Part shown: positions 1 to 10,264 of the stretch, piece by piece
Position numbering within the stretch: position 1 is the first letter of the stretch
Layout: each line of letters opens with the position of its first letter
Origin: Liopterus haemorrhoidalis
Lineage: Eukaryota > Arthropoda > Insecta > Coleoptera > Dytiscidae
Direction: 5' to 3'
NCBI GenBank assembly: GCA_963971575.1
Contig: OZ020611.1
Span: 2,604,001 to 2,668,000 of the forward strand
Length of the DNA stretch: 64,000 nucleotides
The notes under the pieces: model-generated
What the model was told of the DNA's origin: nothing
The model's input: only the letters and a program-made list of their open reading frames with translations
Database searches by the model: none
Translations under genes and position numbers: made by a program

Positions 1-65
1 AGATAGAGAATAAATCTGCAAAATACTGTTCACATCTGTATGTCGTTCGTTATATATGTTGACAT

Positions 66-1088
66 TAGAGATGGGAATTTCGGCTCAGTTTGCGGAACCG
101 GATCAGTGGAGGTCGTTCAGTTTGATGAGCCGGTTCATTGATCCGGCTCAGTGATCCGCTTAGACCCGGTTCTTGCAATATATGAACTGTAAATATGATC
201 CCGAGACACAGGTCGGTCGGTCGTAGGTAGAACGTCGTTTACAGTCGGCTCTTGCTTAGAGCCGGTTCTTGCAATTTATGAACTGTAAACATGATCCCGA
301 GACACAGGTCGGTCGGTCGTTCGGTCGTAGGTAGAACGTCGCTTAGTGCCGACTCTTGCTTAGAGCCGGTTCTTGTAAACATGATCCCGAGACACAGGTC
401 GGTCGGTCGTTCGGTCGTAGGTAGAACGTCGCTTAGAACCGACTCTTGCTTAGAGCCGGTTCTTTTAAACATGATCCCGAAACACAGGTCAGTCAGTTGC
501 CGGTCGTTCGGTCGTAGGTAGAACGTCGCTTAGAACCGACTCTTGCTTAGAGCCGGTTCTTTTAAACATGATCCCGAGACACAGGTCAGTCAGTTGCCGG
601 TCGTTCGGTCGTAGGTAGAACGTCGTTTAGCCCCGACTCTTATCTAACATTTTTGAAACAAACAATTCACTTTATGTAGCTACTGTATTTTAAACCCGAT
701 GTGTTAAGTTTATGGCGATGTTTATTGCCCTTATAAATCGGACATCTGGGATTTGGGCAATATTTTTAATATTTTTATATAGTATGGTTGTAAGAAAATA
801 CAGACTAAGCCGATTAGTTTCAAATAAACTGCCCTACAAATTGATGACAAAATACACTTTATGATAATACATTACAAGCCAAGTTCCCGCGAAGTTCAAC
901 ATGACATCGACCCAGATCCGGATCACTCCGGTCACTGTCCACAATCGCCCGACCTATCGTATTCTTGAAACTTGAAACTATACAATGAGCCGTGAGCCGG
1001 CTCATTTCAATTTGGTGAACCGTGTCACTTCGGTCAGTGTACTGAGCCGGCTCAGTGAGCCGGTTCGTTCATGAACGACCCATCTCTA
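66..1088. mobile_element. Non-autonomous hAT-like element with exact 8-bp target duplication
   Basis: The ends are inverted (TAGAGATGGG at 66-75, CCCATCTCTA at 1079-1088) and are flanked by the identical octamer GTTGACAT at 58-65 and 1089-1096. An 8-bp duplication is typical of the hAT superfamily. Both subterminal zones are dense in short motifs of the form GAGCCGGCTCA / CCGGTTCA, likely transposase-binding sites (inference). No transposase is encoded; apparent ORFs inside it come from the internal tandem repeat. Confidence 0.9.
190..645. repeat. Internal tandem repeat of the hAT-like element, about 90-97 bp units
   Basis: The phrase ATGATCCCGAGACACAGG starts at about 195, 291, 381, 471 (one mismatch) and 568, giving five units spaced 96, 90, 90 and 97 bp. 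Within units the shorter repeat GGTCGGTCGGTCG varies in copy number. The array explains open frames on both strands, which are not genes. Confidence 0.9.
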
Positions 1089-1159
1089 GTTGACATAATA
1101 TATTTTATATATAACTTTTTAATATAATATATTTTATATATAACTTTTTGCATGAAACC

Positions 1160-1690
1160 TATTTAAGAAATCAGCTGTGGCTACCACCAGGCCTGTAGTC
1201 GTAAAATCAGCAGAGAGTAAGTATACCTATATAATATCGTAAATCGTTTTAAATTTTGTCGTTTTATCAAAAAATGTCTCAAATAAAAGTTGTTAGTTAT
1301 TGTTTTTATAGCATCTTTTGTAAAATAATTTTTTTCTAAATATTTTTCTGTTGTTAAATATTCGTAAAAATCTTAAAATCGACACGAGTAAACTCCCATT
1401 TCCAGTCAACCGATTTTTACCAAAACTTCAACTTGTGCTTTTGATGTTAAAAGCTTAAATATGAAGTTTCATAAAATTCCTTTTACCCGAATTTGCTCTG
1501 CACGTGCACACAGACAGACAGACAGACGGACGGACGGACGGACAGACGGACAGACAGACCGACAGATATCATAATAAAAATAGTCAAAACGTTATGTAGG
1601 GAGCTCAATTCGTGGAGATCCATCGAAATCTCGAAATGTCAAAATCGGTATGATCACAATACCTCCCTTGTATATTTTGGCGGTCGATAA
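1160..1690. repeat. Interspersed repeat (copy 1) with CAGA/CGGA microsatellite
   Basis: A diverged second copy lies at about 14458-15385. Both share a 'GACACGAGTAAACTCCCATT' segment, a run of CAGACAGACAGACGGACGG type (1508-1565 here) and a tail ending in 'ATGTCAAAATCGGTATGATC'. This copy serves as an empty site for the MITE inserted in the other copy. No coding potential is seen. Confidence 0.8.
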
Positions 1691-2341
1691 AACTGTATGA
1701 AAATTCAAATGAAATATGTTGCATATTAAATCATATTCCTGAACCAGCGATTAACCTAATCCAGTTTTCCATAAAATCTGCTCCCTAATGATCTAATAAA
1801 GACGATGATTAATTATGAAATGATAAATACATGAAATGCGTAAATGAAGAAATTTGTGAGTGAATTTCCCTAATAGATAGTTGGAGAGAGCGAGAGTGGG
1901 GTGGGGGGGGGGGGTGGCTCGTGTTGGTTGTTCTTGAAGATGCAGTAATTATTCTCTCGGATAAAGTATTAGTGCGAGATAGAGAGGCGCTTCCCTTCTG
2001 CTGCTGATTTATGGCCGCGCGCTTAATTATTATTCCTGAGCCGTGCGTCCCGTCGCCCGTCGCCCGACGCCCTCCTCCCCGCCTCTCGGTCTCTCACCCG
2101 CGCACACCCCCCCCCCAAGCCCTACAACCAGCGTGCTGCCGTCTCCACTTACAAAAAATACATCATTAGTAGTATTATACAACAAAAACACAAACAAACA
2201 ATACGGACAACTTAATTAATCAATCATATTCTAAATAATTGGTACTAATTTTGGGATTTAAACATTTGATCTCAACGACTTATAATTTACATACATACAT
2301 TTTCGAAATTATTTATTTTCGATAAAATTTAAAAAACTGGT
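1691..2341. other. Non-repetitive stretch with a GC-rich, CpG-rich patch
   Basis: No ORF or transposon end is recognised. Unlike the surrounding 70-80% AT sequence, about 1985-2125 is GC-rich with many CpGs and C-runs, and begins with a homeodomain-like 'GCTTAATTATTATTCC' block next to GCCGCGCG. It could be a conserved regulatory element or an unmethylated island; this is inference only. Confidence 0.4.
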
Positions 2342-2868
2342 TTAGAAATATTTGTTTAATTTTGTTAAATCGGATATTATTTTAGAACAACATTCTTTCA
2401 GGGGAGGTCTGTAGACACGAATTTGATTTTGTATACTGATTTCATATTGAATGAGATGGACAAAGGAATTCAAGTAGACGCTATCTACACTGATTTTACC
2501 AAAGCCTTCGACATAATTGATCATGCTATTCTTCTAAGCAAATTTAATATGATTGGTGTTCATGGTAATTTACTGAAATGGAAATCCTTCCTCACCAACA
2601 GATCTCAATATGTAGTTGTGAACGGTTTTACTTCAGAATATTGTGCCGTAACTTCAGGTGTACCACAGGGTTCACATATAAGTTCTCTTTTATTTAATAT
2701 TTTCATAAACGATATTAAAAACTTTTTTCTGCATTCAAAATTTATAATGTATGCAGATGATTTGAAAATATATCAAAAAGTATCCTCTACTGAAGATTGC
2801 AAATCAATAAAAGAAGACATCGATAGATTTTATAAATATGCGATTGCAAATAAACTAAATGTATACAA
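2342..2868 (+). pseudogene. Non-LTR retrotransposon reverse transcriptase fragment
   Basis: Translation gives reverse transcriptase palm blocks in order: QHSFRG/GRSVDTN (block 2a-like), 'YTDFTKAFDIIDH' (catalytic D), 'SGVPQGSHISSLLFNIFIND' and 'MYADDLKIY' (YADD catalytic box). The order and the YADD box fit a jockey/CR1-like LINE. A frameshift lies near 2400, endonuclease and C-terminal parts are absent, and the reading passes straight into a mariner fragment near 2868, so this is a dead relic. Confidence 0.88.
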
Positions 2869-3200
2869 TAATTTGTTTGCCAGAAGTCATCGACAAAATC
2901 AGAAAACAACCAAAAACATCGCATCATTTTTAATCATGATAATGCAAGCTCCCACACAGCACGTCAAACAATTGATTATTTGAAGGAGAAAAACTTCGAA
3001 TTAATGTCTTATTCACCTATTTATCCCCTAACGCCTTTTTTTTGTTCCCCATTGTCAAACAAAATATGCTTAGACAGCAATTTTCATCACCTCAAGAAGC
3101 TGTTGAAGCCTTCGGAAACCATTTTTTTAAGATACCAACATAAAAGTGGAAAAAATGTTTCGAGAATTGGTTTGAACACATACAAAAGTGTATAAATCTT
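2869..3200 (+). pseudogene. Mariner transposase C-terminal fragment
   Basis: Across three frames one reads LPEVIDKIRK, then HDNASSHTARQTIDYLKEK, YSPIYP and EAVEAF, KWKKCFENWFEHIQKCIN. These are the second catalytic Asp region, the degraded YSPDLAP motif and the usual mariner C-terminus. At least two frameshifts and a stop (after KIPT) make it inactive. The 5' half has been replaced by the LINE fragment on its left. Confidence 0.85.
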
Positions 3201-4630
3201 AAACAGGGGCGTACCTAGGGTAAACGGCGCCCATGGCAAACATTAAAATTGTGCCCCTATCCAAACATTGAAAATTAAAATTTAAAATAAATTGGCTGGA
3301 AATCTTTATATATAAAACTGAATATTTGTGGGTATGTCCGGAAATTCTAACCCACTTCTAGATATGCTACCGAGTTGAAATTTTGCATACAGGTAGGAAA
3401 TGCCTCCATCATAGCTAGAAAAATCTCAAAAAAGTCCCACTAGAAACTAGAAATTAATAATTTTGTTTTTAATTATATTGGACCATTGGAATATCTATTA
3501 AATATGCAGTGAGGGGATAGGAATTTTCGTTCAATAGTTGATTGGATGACTATATTCTGATAGTGGCTCTTCGGGCGGTATCGGAAATGTTCGGCTCAAA
3601 TATTGTCGGTAAACAGCACTGATCTTCATTTAGTTATTTAGCAAAACTATGATTAGTCTATGTAGAACGAGACAACATCTATATTATATTTTTTTATTTT
3701 TGCCGATAGTTATGAATTTTATTATTTTGGTTTATTTATTTTTGCTTTTGACGAATCTTTTTTAAAAACAGTTTTAACCAAATTTAGTATGATAATAGAT
3801 TAAAACCAGGATTCGAACAGAGGCCATATAGCATCTCAAAATTCTCATTTTAGGGGAGTATTTCGGGATTAAAACTGTTAACTTAAAAACTTAAAATATC
3901 TTTTTAACATATTTTTTTAATTGCACCCCGAAAGGAGTAAATTGCTATTTTTTATTCTATAAAACATCCCTTGGACATAGTCGTGAAATGCGGAAAGCAT
4001 ATTTTCTCTATGATGTAAGCACCCAAAAACAAGACATTTTTGGAAATTCGGCCTCTAAGGGGGTGAAATATGGTGAAATATGATTTCAAGGATTCTTCAA
4101 TGTATCTTGGAACCAATAAGAAAGATATCGACTTAGTTTTTGCTTATAAAGGTTACAAATATTTATGAACGAAATTCAGAATTTTGCCCTAAACAACCCT
4201 TAAGTCTATATTCGGGGTCAATTGTAGAACGCTTCGCATTTCCTATGTTTATTGAGATAACATTCCGTTTTGGCAAATAAGTGTCTTTTTAAAATCTTTA
4301 CAAACTTATTGAGTTTTTTTTTAAATAATTTCACCCCTAAAGTGACAAAATGCTTTTCACTTTTTTTATTCTTTTTGTTTTGTTTTCCTTTTTCATTTTT
4401 TTTTTTTTTGCCATTTTGTGACCCCCTTCAAGTGGCTGATCTTAAAGGCGAATATTTTCAAAAGCAATAAAAGAGTTTGTTCCAAAAAAAAATTTTTTTC
4501 TTTCTTAGTTTTGGTGTAGATTTACAACATCCCACTGCACACTGTGCATGCGTCACACACACGTCATTTGTTCAATATACAGAGATTCTAAACAAGTGTG
4601 ACTGTGCAGAACTTTTATTTATGTCATTAA
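3201..4630. other. Old repetitive sequence with a Helitron-like 5' end near 3307
   Basis: The block starting TCTTTATATATAAAAC near 3307 and followed by 'GGAAATTCTAACCCACTTC' recurs at 38172, where it forms the left end of a Helitron-like element. Later text ('GGTGAAATATGATTTCAAGG', 'CCTATGTTTATTGAG') also resembles 39840-40150. No 3' CTAG terminus was located here, so this is a partial, decayed copy. Poly-T/T-rich ORFs within it are not considered genes. Confidence 0.55.
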
Positions 4631-4684
4631 ACTAGAAGATGGGTAGCTTACTTCGCTCGGCTTCTTCTAACCAAACACTTACTA

Positions 4685-4704
4685 ACCTAACCTAACCTAA
4701 CCTA
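4685..4704. repeat. Interstitial (CCTAA)4 telomere-type repeat
   Basis: Four perfect CCTAA units lie between two copies of the phrase TAAACTAGAAGATGG (about 4630 and 4722). CCTAA/TTAGG is the ancestral insect telomeric unit. With only four units it may be chance or an end-joining scar. Confidence 0.6.
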
Positions 4705-4769
4705 AGATAGTGTTTTGTCATTAAACTAGAAGATGGTTAGCTCGCTTCCAGAACCATTGTTTTAGAGCC

Positions 4770-5620
4770 ACTGATGATTTTTTAATTATTTAGTGTAATC
4801 GTTATGTGCTGCCATCTGTATAGAGTTTGAAGTGGGATATTGTAAATCTGGTCCTTATTTTTTGTAAAAACTTAAAAAGTAGTCCTCGTACTTATAAAAA
4901 TAATTTACAATTTCCTTTTGTGTCTATTTTGTGAAAGAAATCGATTTGCTCAACAGATTTATTATCATTTTCTATGTATTCGATTCAGTATTTTTTTAGT
5001 ACACCCTTTTACGCACACCACTGTATTTTCCGTCGACTTTTTCCATCTGAATCCAATTAAAGATGTAAGAAACGCATTGAGGTAATACGCATAACAATTA
5101 GGTTTAATTAGGATTGTAAGTTGAGGGGGTGGAGTGGAGTGGAATAGAGTAAGTTTCGTTTTATGTAGGTGAGGTGAAACAGTAACGTTAAAATGTTCGT
5201 TTACCGGTTGGAACCGTAGCTGGTGCCTGCGATACTAAGGCCTTTAATCGATGTTTATGAAATGGGGCTTCAGATATTAACGGTATTACATTCTCAAATT
5301 GCTTCTTATCTTATTAAGAGGCATGAAGAGCCACATTAACCCAACCAGTTTCCTTCTACATTCTAATTAAATTGCCATTGTTTTAAATTCACCTTCTCTT
5401 AAGAGATTCTACAATCAAAATCATTATGGATGAAAGAAGACGAACGATACCATATTATTACCTATTATTGCCATAATTTCATTACTTTCATCTCCTTGCA
5501 AATTTTAATAACTATGTTAAGGGTTTATTTACTTTAAAAATAACATTAAGGGAAATTTGTAAATTCACACATTTTTAACCTCTTGGAAAACTGCATTTCT
5601 TTGGAATTACGAGTGACATT
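4770..5620. other. No gene or repeat recognised
   Basis: No long ORF, splice-consistent exon or inverted termini were found. The composition at 5040-5400 is slightly more balanced than the TE-derived surroundings and appears single-copy in this window. Confidence 0.4.
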
Positions 5621-5623
5621 ATT

Positions 5624-6530
5624 AGGGTTTTGTAGGAATGACCAAAAAACCCTTATACCGTAATTTTATCGGCTGTCTGTCTGTATGTCTGTCTGTCTGT
5701 TCAGTAAAATTTGTAGACAAACGGCTAAACCTAGAGAGTTGAAATTTGGCATGCTTATAGGAAACCCGCATATAGGAAAAATACTAAAACATCTAAAAAA
5801 CATATCCCCCTAAAAATATAAACAAATATGTGCTCATCGAAAACAAAAATATTTTTTTAAAATTCTGAATAGGGTATCAAATGAAAGCCCTTAGTACATG
5901 GATTAACGATCAAATTTTTATTTTTGCAAAATAAATTTATTTTGATGCGATTTTTACCAAAATTGTGCAAAAAAAAATTTGTCCCACACCCTGTAGCCCA
6001 GATGGTTTAAACTAAAAATCTGAAGAAATTGTAAGTAATGTATATTGGTGTGAACCGAAATAGTACAACAGGAATTTTTGATCAGATTATGTTTTCGGAA
6101 AATAACGCATTTTTGTGGTTTTTGGTTCACAAAGTACAAAAGTTATACCAATGTAAGACACTCACATGCATAGCGTGCGATGGCTACATGCGTTAGAGCG
6201 CTCTTAAACTGGCTGGAAAACGAAGGGTTTCGAGTTCGAGTACGGAGTGAATTTTATTTTTTCTGTTTTTTTTTTTGCTTTTTTATTATGTTGAAATTAT
6301 TTTGTCAAAATTCTAGTTATATTTTGACAAATGTTGCATTTAATTTTTAAGAGCGTAAATTTAATAACCAGTCTTATTATATGATTAACAGACGATAAAT
6401 TATTTTAAAAATATCGTTCATTTTGCCGTGATTACTACAAAGTAAAATTTGTCCTACACACTCAGCATGCCGCCTTCACTTATTATATACCTGCGAAACC
6501 CTGAAATGTGTGAATATTCACACTTTACAT
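5624..6530 (+). mobile_element. 'GTAGGTATGACC' interspersed element, copy 1, with tRNA-like core
   Basis: One end reads AGGGTTTTGTAGGAATGACC followed by a CTGTCTGT microsatellite; the other reads CCTGCGAAACCCTGAAATGTG, so the outer 15 or so bases are inverted relative to each other. Three more copies occur at 26630-28250 and 30339-31471 (opposite orientation) and 60888-63600 (interrupted). A tRNA-like segment at about 6165-6240 (GTTTCGAGTTCGAG resembles a B box) is flanked by oligo-T. No protein is encoded. The superfamily is unclear. Confidence 0.75.
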
Positions 6531-6614
6531 CAATTTTTTGTTTTTGTTTTTGACAAAATATCATTGTTGGCGGAAATAATATTTTATTTTTGAGTTGAAC
6601 ATCAGTCATAAGTA

Positions 6615-7021
6615 CAGTCTGTTCCAAACGGTTAAGCGGAACTAGATTTTGCAATCTAGTTACTTTCATCGTTTAAATCGTTCCTTTCGGCCGTTTTGTT
6701 TAAGCTTTGTAAATCATACTTACAATAAACATTTTTTGGTTAAGGTTAATATCATTTTAAAATGTCATTTTCTTTATATTTTGATTTTTTGTGTCATTCT
6801 TAATACAAATTTCCCATTTATTTATTTTTTTGTCATTAAAATATCTAAAAAAATATTTAATTTTGACATATGTCATTCGTTTCCATGGTTTCATTGTTGG
6901 AATTTTAAATTTTGACATCCCAACGTAAAATGAAATAACCCAAGCAAGGTTGTCCCTTCTCGTGACAACCTAAAAGAACTAAATTCCCATTTAGTTCCGC
7001 TTAACCGTTTGGAACAGACTG
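6615..7021. mobile_element. 407-bp TA-flanked MITE (Tc1/mariner type), copy 1
   Basis: It begins CAGTCTGTTCCAAACGGTTA and ends with the reverse complement, flanked by TA on both sides (6613-6614, 7022-7023). The inverted ends extend through AAGCGGAACTA. Four further full-length copies are at 14563, 52512, 53004 and 54513. The interior is AT-rich and non-coding. Confidence 0.9.
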
Positions 7022-7490
7022 TATAGGTGTAAATACAGTGATCATATTTTTTTTTTTTTTTAGAAAAAATAAAGGACAAATCTGAAAAAGTTTTATAAAT
7101 ATAGAAAAACAGTTTGTATTTATTATTTTATAAATAAAGACTGAAGAATAAAATTAAGATAAATTTATATTACATATTTCATAGCGTCAATACTAAACGT
7201 TAACGACCAGTTGCCATTGTAGACCAGTCGCCAAGTTGTAAAAGTAGTCAGTTATAGTAATTTTACTGTATTGGCATTGCATAACGCCACACTATTGTTT
7301 ATACTGGCACCAATGTATTTGTTTACATTTCAAAATCACTTACACGTGGCTGTCAAGTAATATCAGGGCCGTAATAACCGCATGAGGCCATAGCTTGGGC
7401 CCCCTCTTGACAGTGGGGCCTATGTTGGAATATTTGTTTATATCACATACACTAGGGTGACCATTTTATTAAGAAGGCAATGCGGGACGG
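7022..7490. other. No gene recognised
   Basis: AT-rich sequence without convincing ORFs or element ends. It leads into the minisatellite, whose flanks share 'AATGCGGGAC' (about 7480 and 8558). Confidence 0.4.
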
Positions 7491-7495
7491 AGCAA

Positions 7496-8560
7496 AAAAC
7501 AGATCCTCATCTCCCAAATTCCCAAATCCAAGTGAAGAGCAAAAAAAAAGGTCCTCATCTCCCAAAATCCAAGTGAAGAGCAAAAAAAAAGCTCCTCATC
7601 TCCCAAAATCCAAGTGAAGAGCAACAAAAAAAAGGTCCTCATCTCCCAAAATCCAAGTGAAGAGCAACAAAAAAAAGTCTTCACCTCCCAAATCCAAGTG
7701 AAGAGCAAAAAAAAGGTTCTCATCTCCCAAAATCCAAGTGAAGAGCAACAAAAAAAAAGGTCCTCATCTCCCAAAATCCAAGTGAAGAGCAACAAAAAAA
7801 AGTCTTCACCTCCCAAATCCAAGTGAAGAGCAAAAAAAGGTCCTCATCTCCCAAAATCCAACTGAAGAGCAAAAAAAAGGTCCTCATCTCCCAAAATCCA
7901 AGTGAAGAACAACAAAAAAAAAGGTCCTCATCTCCCAAAATCCAAGTGAAGAGCAACAAAAAAAAGGTCCTCATCTCCCAAAATCCAAGTGAAGAGCAAA
8001 AAAAAGGTCCTCATCTCCCAAAATCCAAGTGAAGAGCAACAAAAAAAAGGTCCTCATCTCCCAAAATCCAAGTGAAGAGCAACAAAAAAAGTCTTCACCT
8101 CCCAAATCCAAGTGAAGAGCAAAAAAAGGTCCTCATCTCCCAAAATCCAAGTGAAGAGCAAAAAAAAGGTCCTCATCTCCCAAAATCCAAGTGAAGAACA
8201 ACAAAAAAAAGGTCCTCATCTCCCAAAATCCAAGTGAAGAGCAAAAAAAAAGGACCTCATCTCCCAAAATCCAAGTGAAGAGCAAAAAAAAGGTCCTCAT
8301 CTCCCAAAATCCAAGTGAAGAGCAAAAAAAAAGGTCCTCATCTCCCAAAATCCAAGTGAAGAGCAAAAAAAATAGGTCCTAATCTCCCAAAATCAAAGTG
8401 AAGAGCAAAAAAAAGGTCCTCATCTCCCGAAATCCAAGTGAAGAGCAAAAAAAAAGGTCCTCATCTCCCAAAATCCAAATGAAGAGCAACAAAAAAAAGT
8501 CTTCACCTCCCAAATCCAAGTGAAGAGCAAAAAAAAGTCCTCATCTCCCAAATCCAAAAT
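7496..8560. repeat. Minisatellite of about 40-bp units, about 26 copies
   Basis: The unit is roughly GGTCCTCATCTCCCAAAATCC followed by AAGTGAAGAGCAA and an A-run whose length varies (6-9). A second unit type, AGTCTTCACCTCCCAAATCC, recurs at about 7678, 7803, 8093 and 8501, giving a mixed higher-order pattern. Variable A-runs open reading frames on both strands (repeats like 'SSPKIQVKSKKK' and 'LFTWILGDEDLF'); these change frame with each A-run and are not believed to be genes. Confidence 0.95.
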
Positions 8561-9012
8561 GCGGGACAATGCGGGACAAAATGTTGCATATAAAACATTT
8601 AATTGAAAAATTAAAATTTAAGTTATTTCATGTTATTTCATATAATAACTAGTTATAACAGTTTATTTTAGAGATATTTTGTTTCTTTTTTTATTGTTTT
8701 CAAATCTTGCTACGTTCTACTTTGTAAAACTTATGTTGATTATTATTTTGTAAATAAATGGTCGCCATTTTGAAATGGTTAACATAAAAATATAACTGTT
8801 TGGTATCATAGTAAAGCTAATTTAATGTACTTTTAGGAAAAAAATATAAAATTATCGATTCCCTATGCTAGATCAAAAGTTGACATCATTTCCGGTGAAA
8901 CCGGAAGTGCCTCAGAATTCTTATAGTAACCTTTAGATGGGCCTTTTTGTTTAGTTTAACTTTTGTTCTGAAGATTTTTTGTATCTTTACAAACAAAGGA
9001 GATCGTATATAT

Positions 9013-9749
9013 CAGCGGTTCCCAAACTTTTTTGACCGCGACCCGGTACGAGATTTTAAAATTTTTCGCGACCCACCTTATGAAAAAAAAACATTTATTT
9101 ACAAAACAAATTTTATTTTAAAGCAGTAGCTTTATAGTAATAAAGGGTAATAAATAGTAATAAAGAGTATAGTATAGTAATAAAGGATATAGTATAGTAA
9201 TAAAGAGCACAAATACACACTATTCTAGTAATTAACTGACGTAAAAAAAATAATATGTACAAAAAAAATCTTTTTTGTGTTTTTACAATTTTTTTCGCGA
9301 CCCGGCAAAATTTTTCTGCGACCCGGTGCCGGGTCGCGACCCATACTTTGGGGAACGCTGTCTTATTATATTGTACATGTGTTAGTATGTATGTTCTATT
9401 CAACTTCTGGTGTATCTTCATTTTTCCGATAACGCGGAGAGAGGAAAATGAACCGCCGTCTTATCTGGTGATATTTTTTTAGTGTTTAGGCTTAATTTTA
9501 TTTCGACAGGGGGTACTGACTAATTTTTATTGATAAAAATCATGCATTTTTTTCCTCGAATCCGTGTCGTTGAACGTCACCATTGATCAGTACGGACAGG
9601 TTTTACCAGACGATAAAAGATGTTTATTCATATTTCTACTATTTAGGAGACGATTTCAGACCAAAACTGAATTGAAAAACCCACAGTTGAAGGTATTTTA
9701 TTAATAAAATTGATGAAATGTGTCGCGACCCACACTTTGGGAAATGCTG
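9013..9749. mobile_element. hAT-like non-autonomous element, 8-bp target duplication
   Basis: It starts CAGCGGTTCCCAAACTTTTT and ends CTTTGGGAAATGCTG, with GTATATAT directly repeated at 9005-9012 and 9750-9757. CGACCC(GGT) motifs recur near both ends. An internal end-like segment at about 9330-9360 (ACTTTGGGGAACGCTG) suggests a duplicated right terminus or an older nested copy. It lies just beyond the 3' end of the large minus-strand gene. Confidence 0.88.
9130..9215. repeat. Short tandem repeat TAGTAATAAAGAG
   Basis: Degenerate units of TAGTAATAAAG(A/G) repeat about six times inside the hAT-like element. No function is apparent. Confidence 0.7.
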
Positions 9750-9876
9750 GTATATATAGCTCCTGACCAATTGTTATAAAACAAAGGTCTGAAACGAAAT
9801 TAAAAAAAAAAAAAAAAAACAGCGTAGTTTTTAAAAATATTACAAGTGAAAGTAACAACAAAACTTGTTTTACATA

Positions 9877-9882
9877 TTTATT
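9877..9882 (-). terminator. Poly(A) signal of the large EAR-repeat gene
   Basis: AATAAA on the minus strand lies 73 bp beyond the stop codon at 9955-9957, a normal distance for an insect 3' UTR. It sits before the hAT-like element that ends at 9749. Confidence 0.6.
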
Positions 9883-9954
9883 GGTAACAATTACAAAATT
9901 AAATAAAATTAATTTATTAATAAATTATATTAATATATCTTCAAGCACTTATAA

Positions 9955-10264
9955 TTAATTTCTTCCTTTAAATACAGCCTGTATCACATGTGCTTCATGG
10001 TTATTGTAAACAACAACAAAATGTCGATCATCATTGGTTGTGAATTCAATGAAGTCACTCACGGATGGAATGACTGAAGATGTGATTTTCTTGTTGAAAC
10101 CTGCGATCCCTTCGTACATGTACACCAAGAAGGGCTCAGTAGGAATGTCTGTTAGTACGTACAGAGCCAATTCATTGGTTGGTAGAACTGCAAATTTAGC
10201 ATTGATTGGTGCTTTTTGAAGTATGACTTGTTTTTCTTCGAAAAATTTTGTTGAATAGTCAAAC
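9955..10264 (-). CDS. EAR-repeat gene, exon 18 (terminal)
   Basis: Residues 1759-1861 plus stop at 9955-9957. The acceptor is TTTTATAG|GTTTGAC. Strand-like text such as FFEEKQVILQKAP and DDRHFVVVYNNHEAHVIQ fits the last blades of an EAR-type propeller. The preceding exon leaves two bases (CA) that complete a Gln codon here. Confidence 0.9.

Noticed and set aside
4270..4470. 66-codon Phe-rich frame
   Set aside because: A poly-T tract reading frame; no complexity or conservation signal.
7469..8382. Overlapping repetitive reading frames on both strands (60-117 codons)
   Set aside because: They follow the 40-bp minisatellite, change frame at each variable A-run, and have no start or stop context beyond the array.
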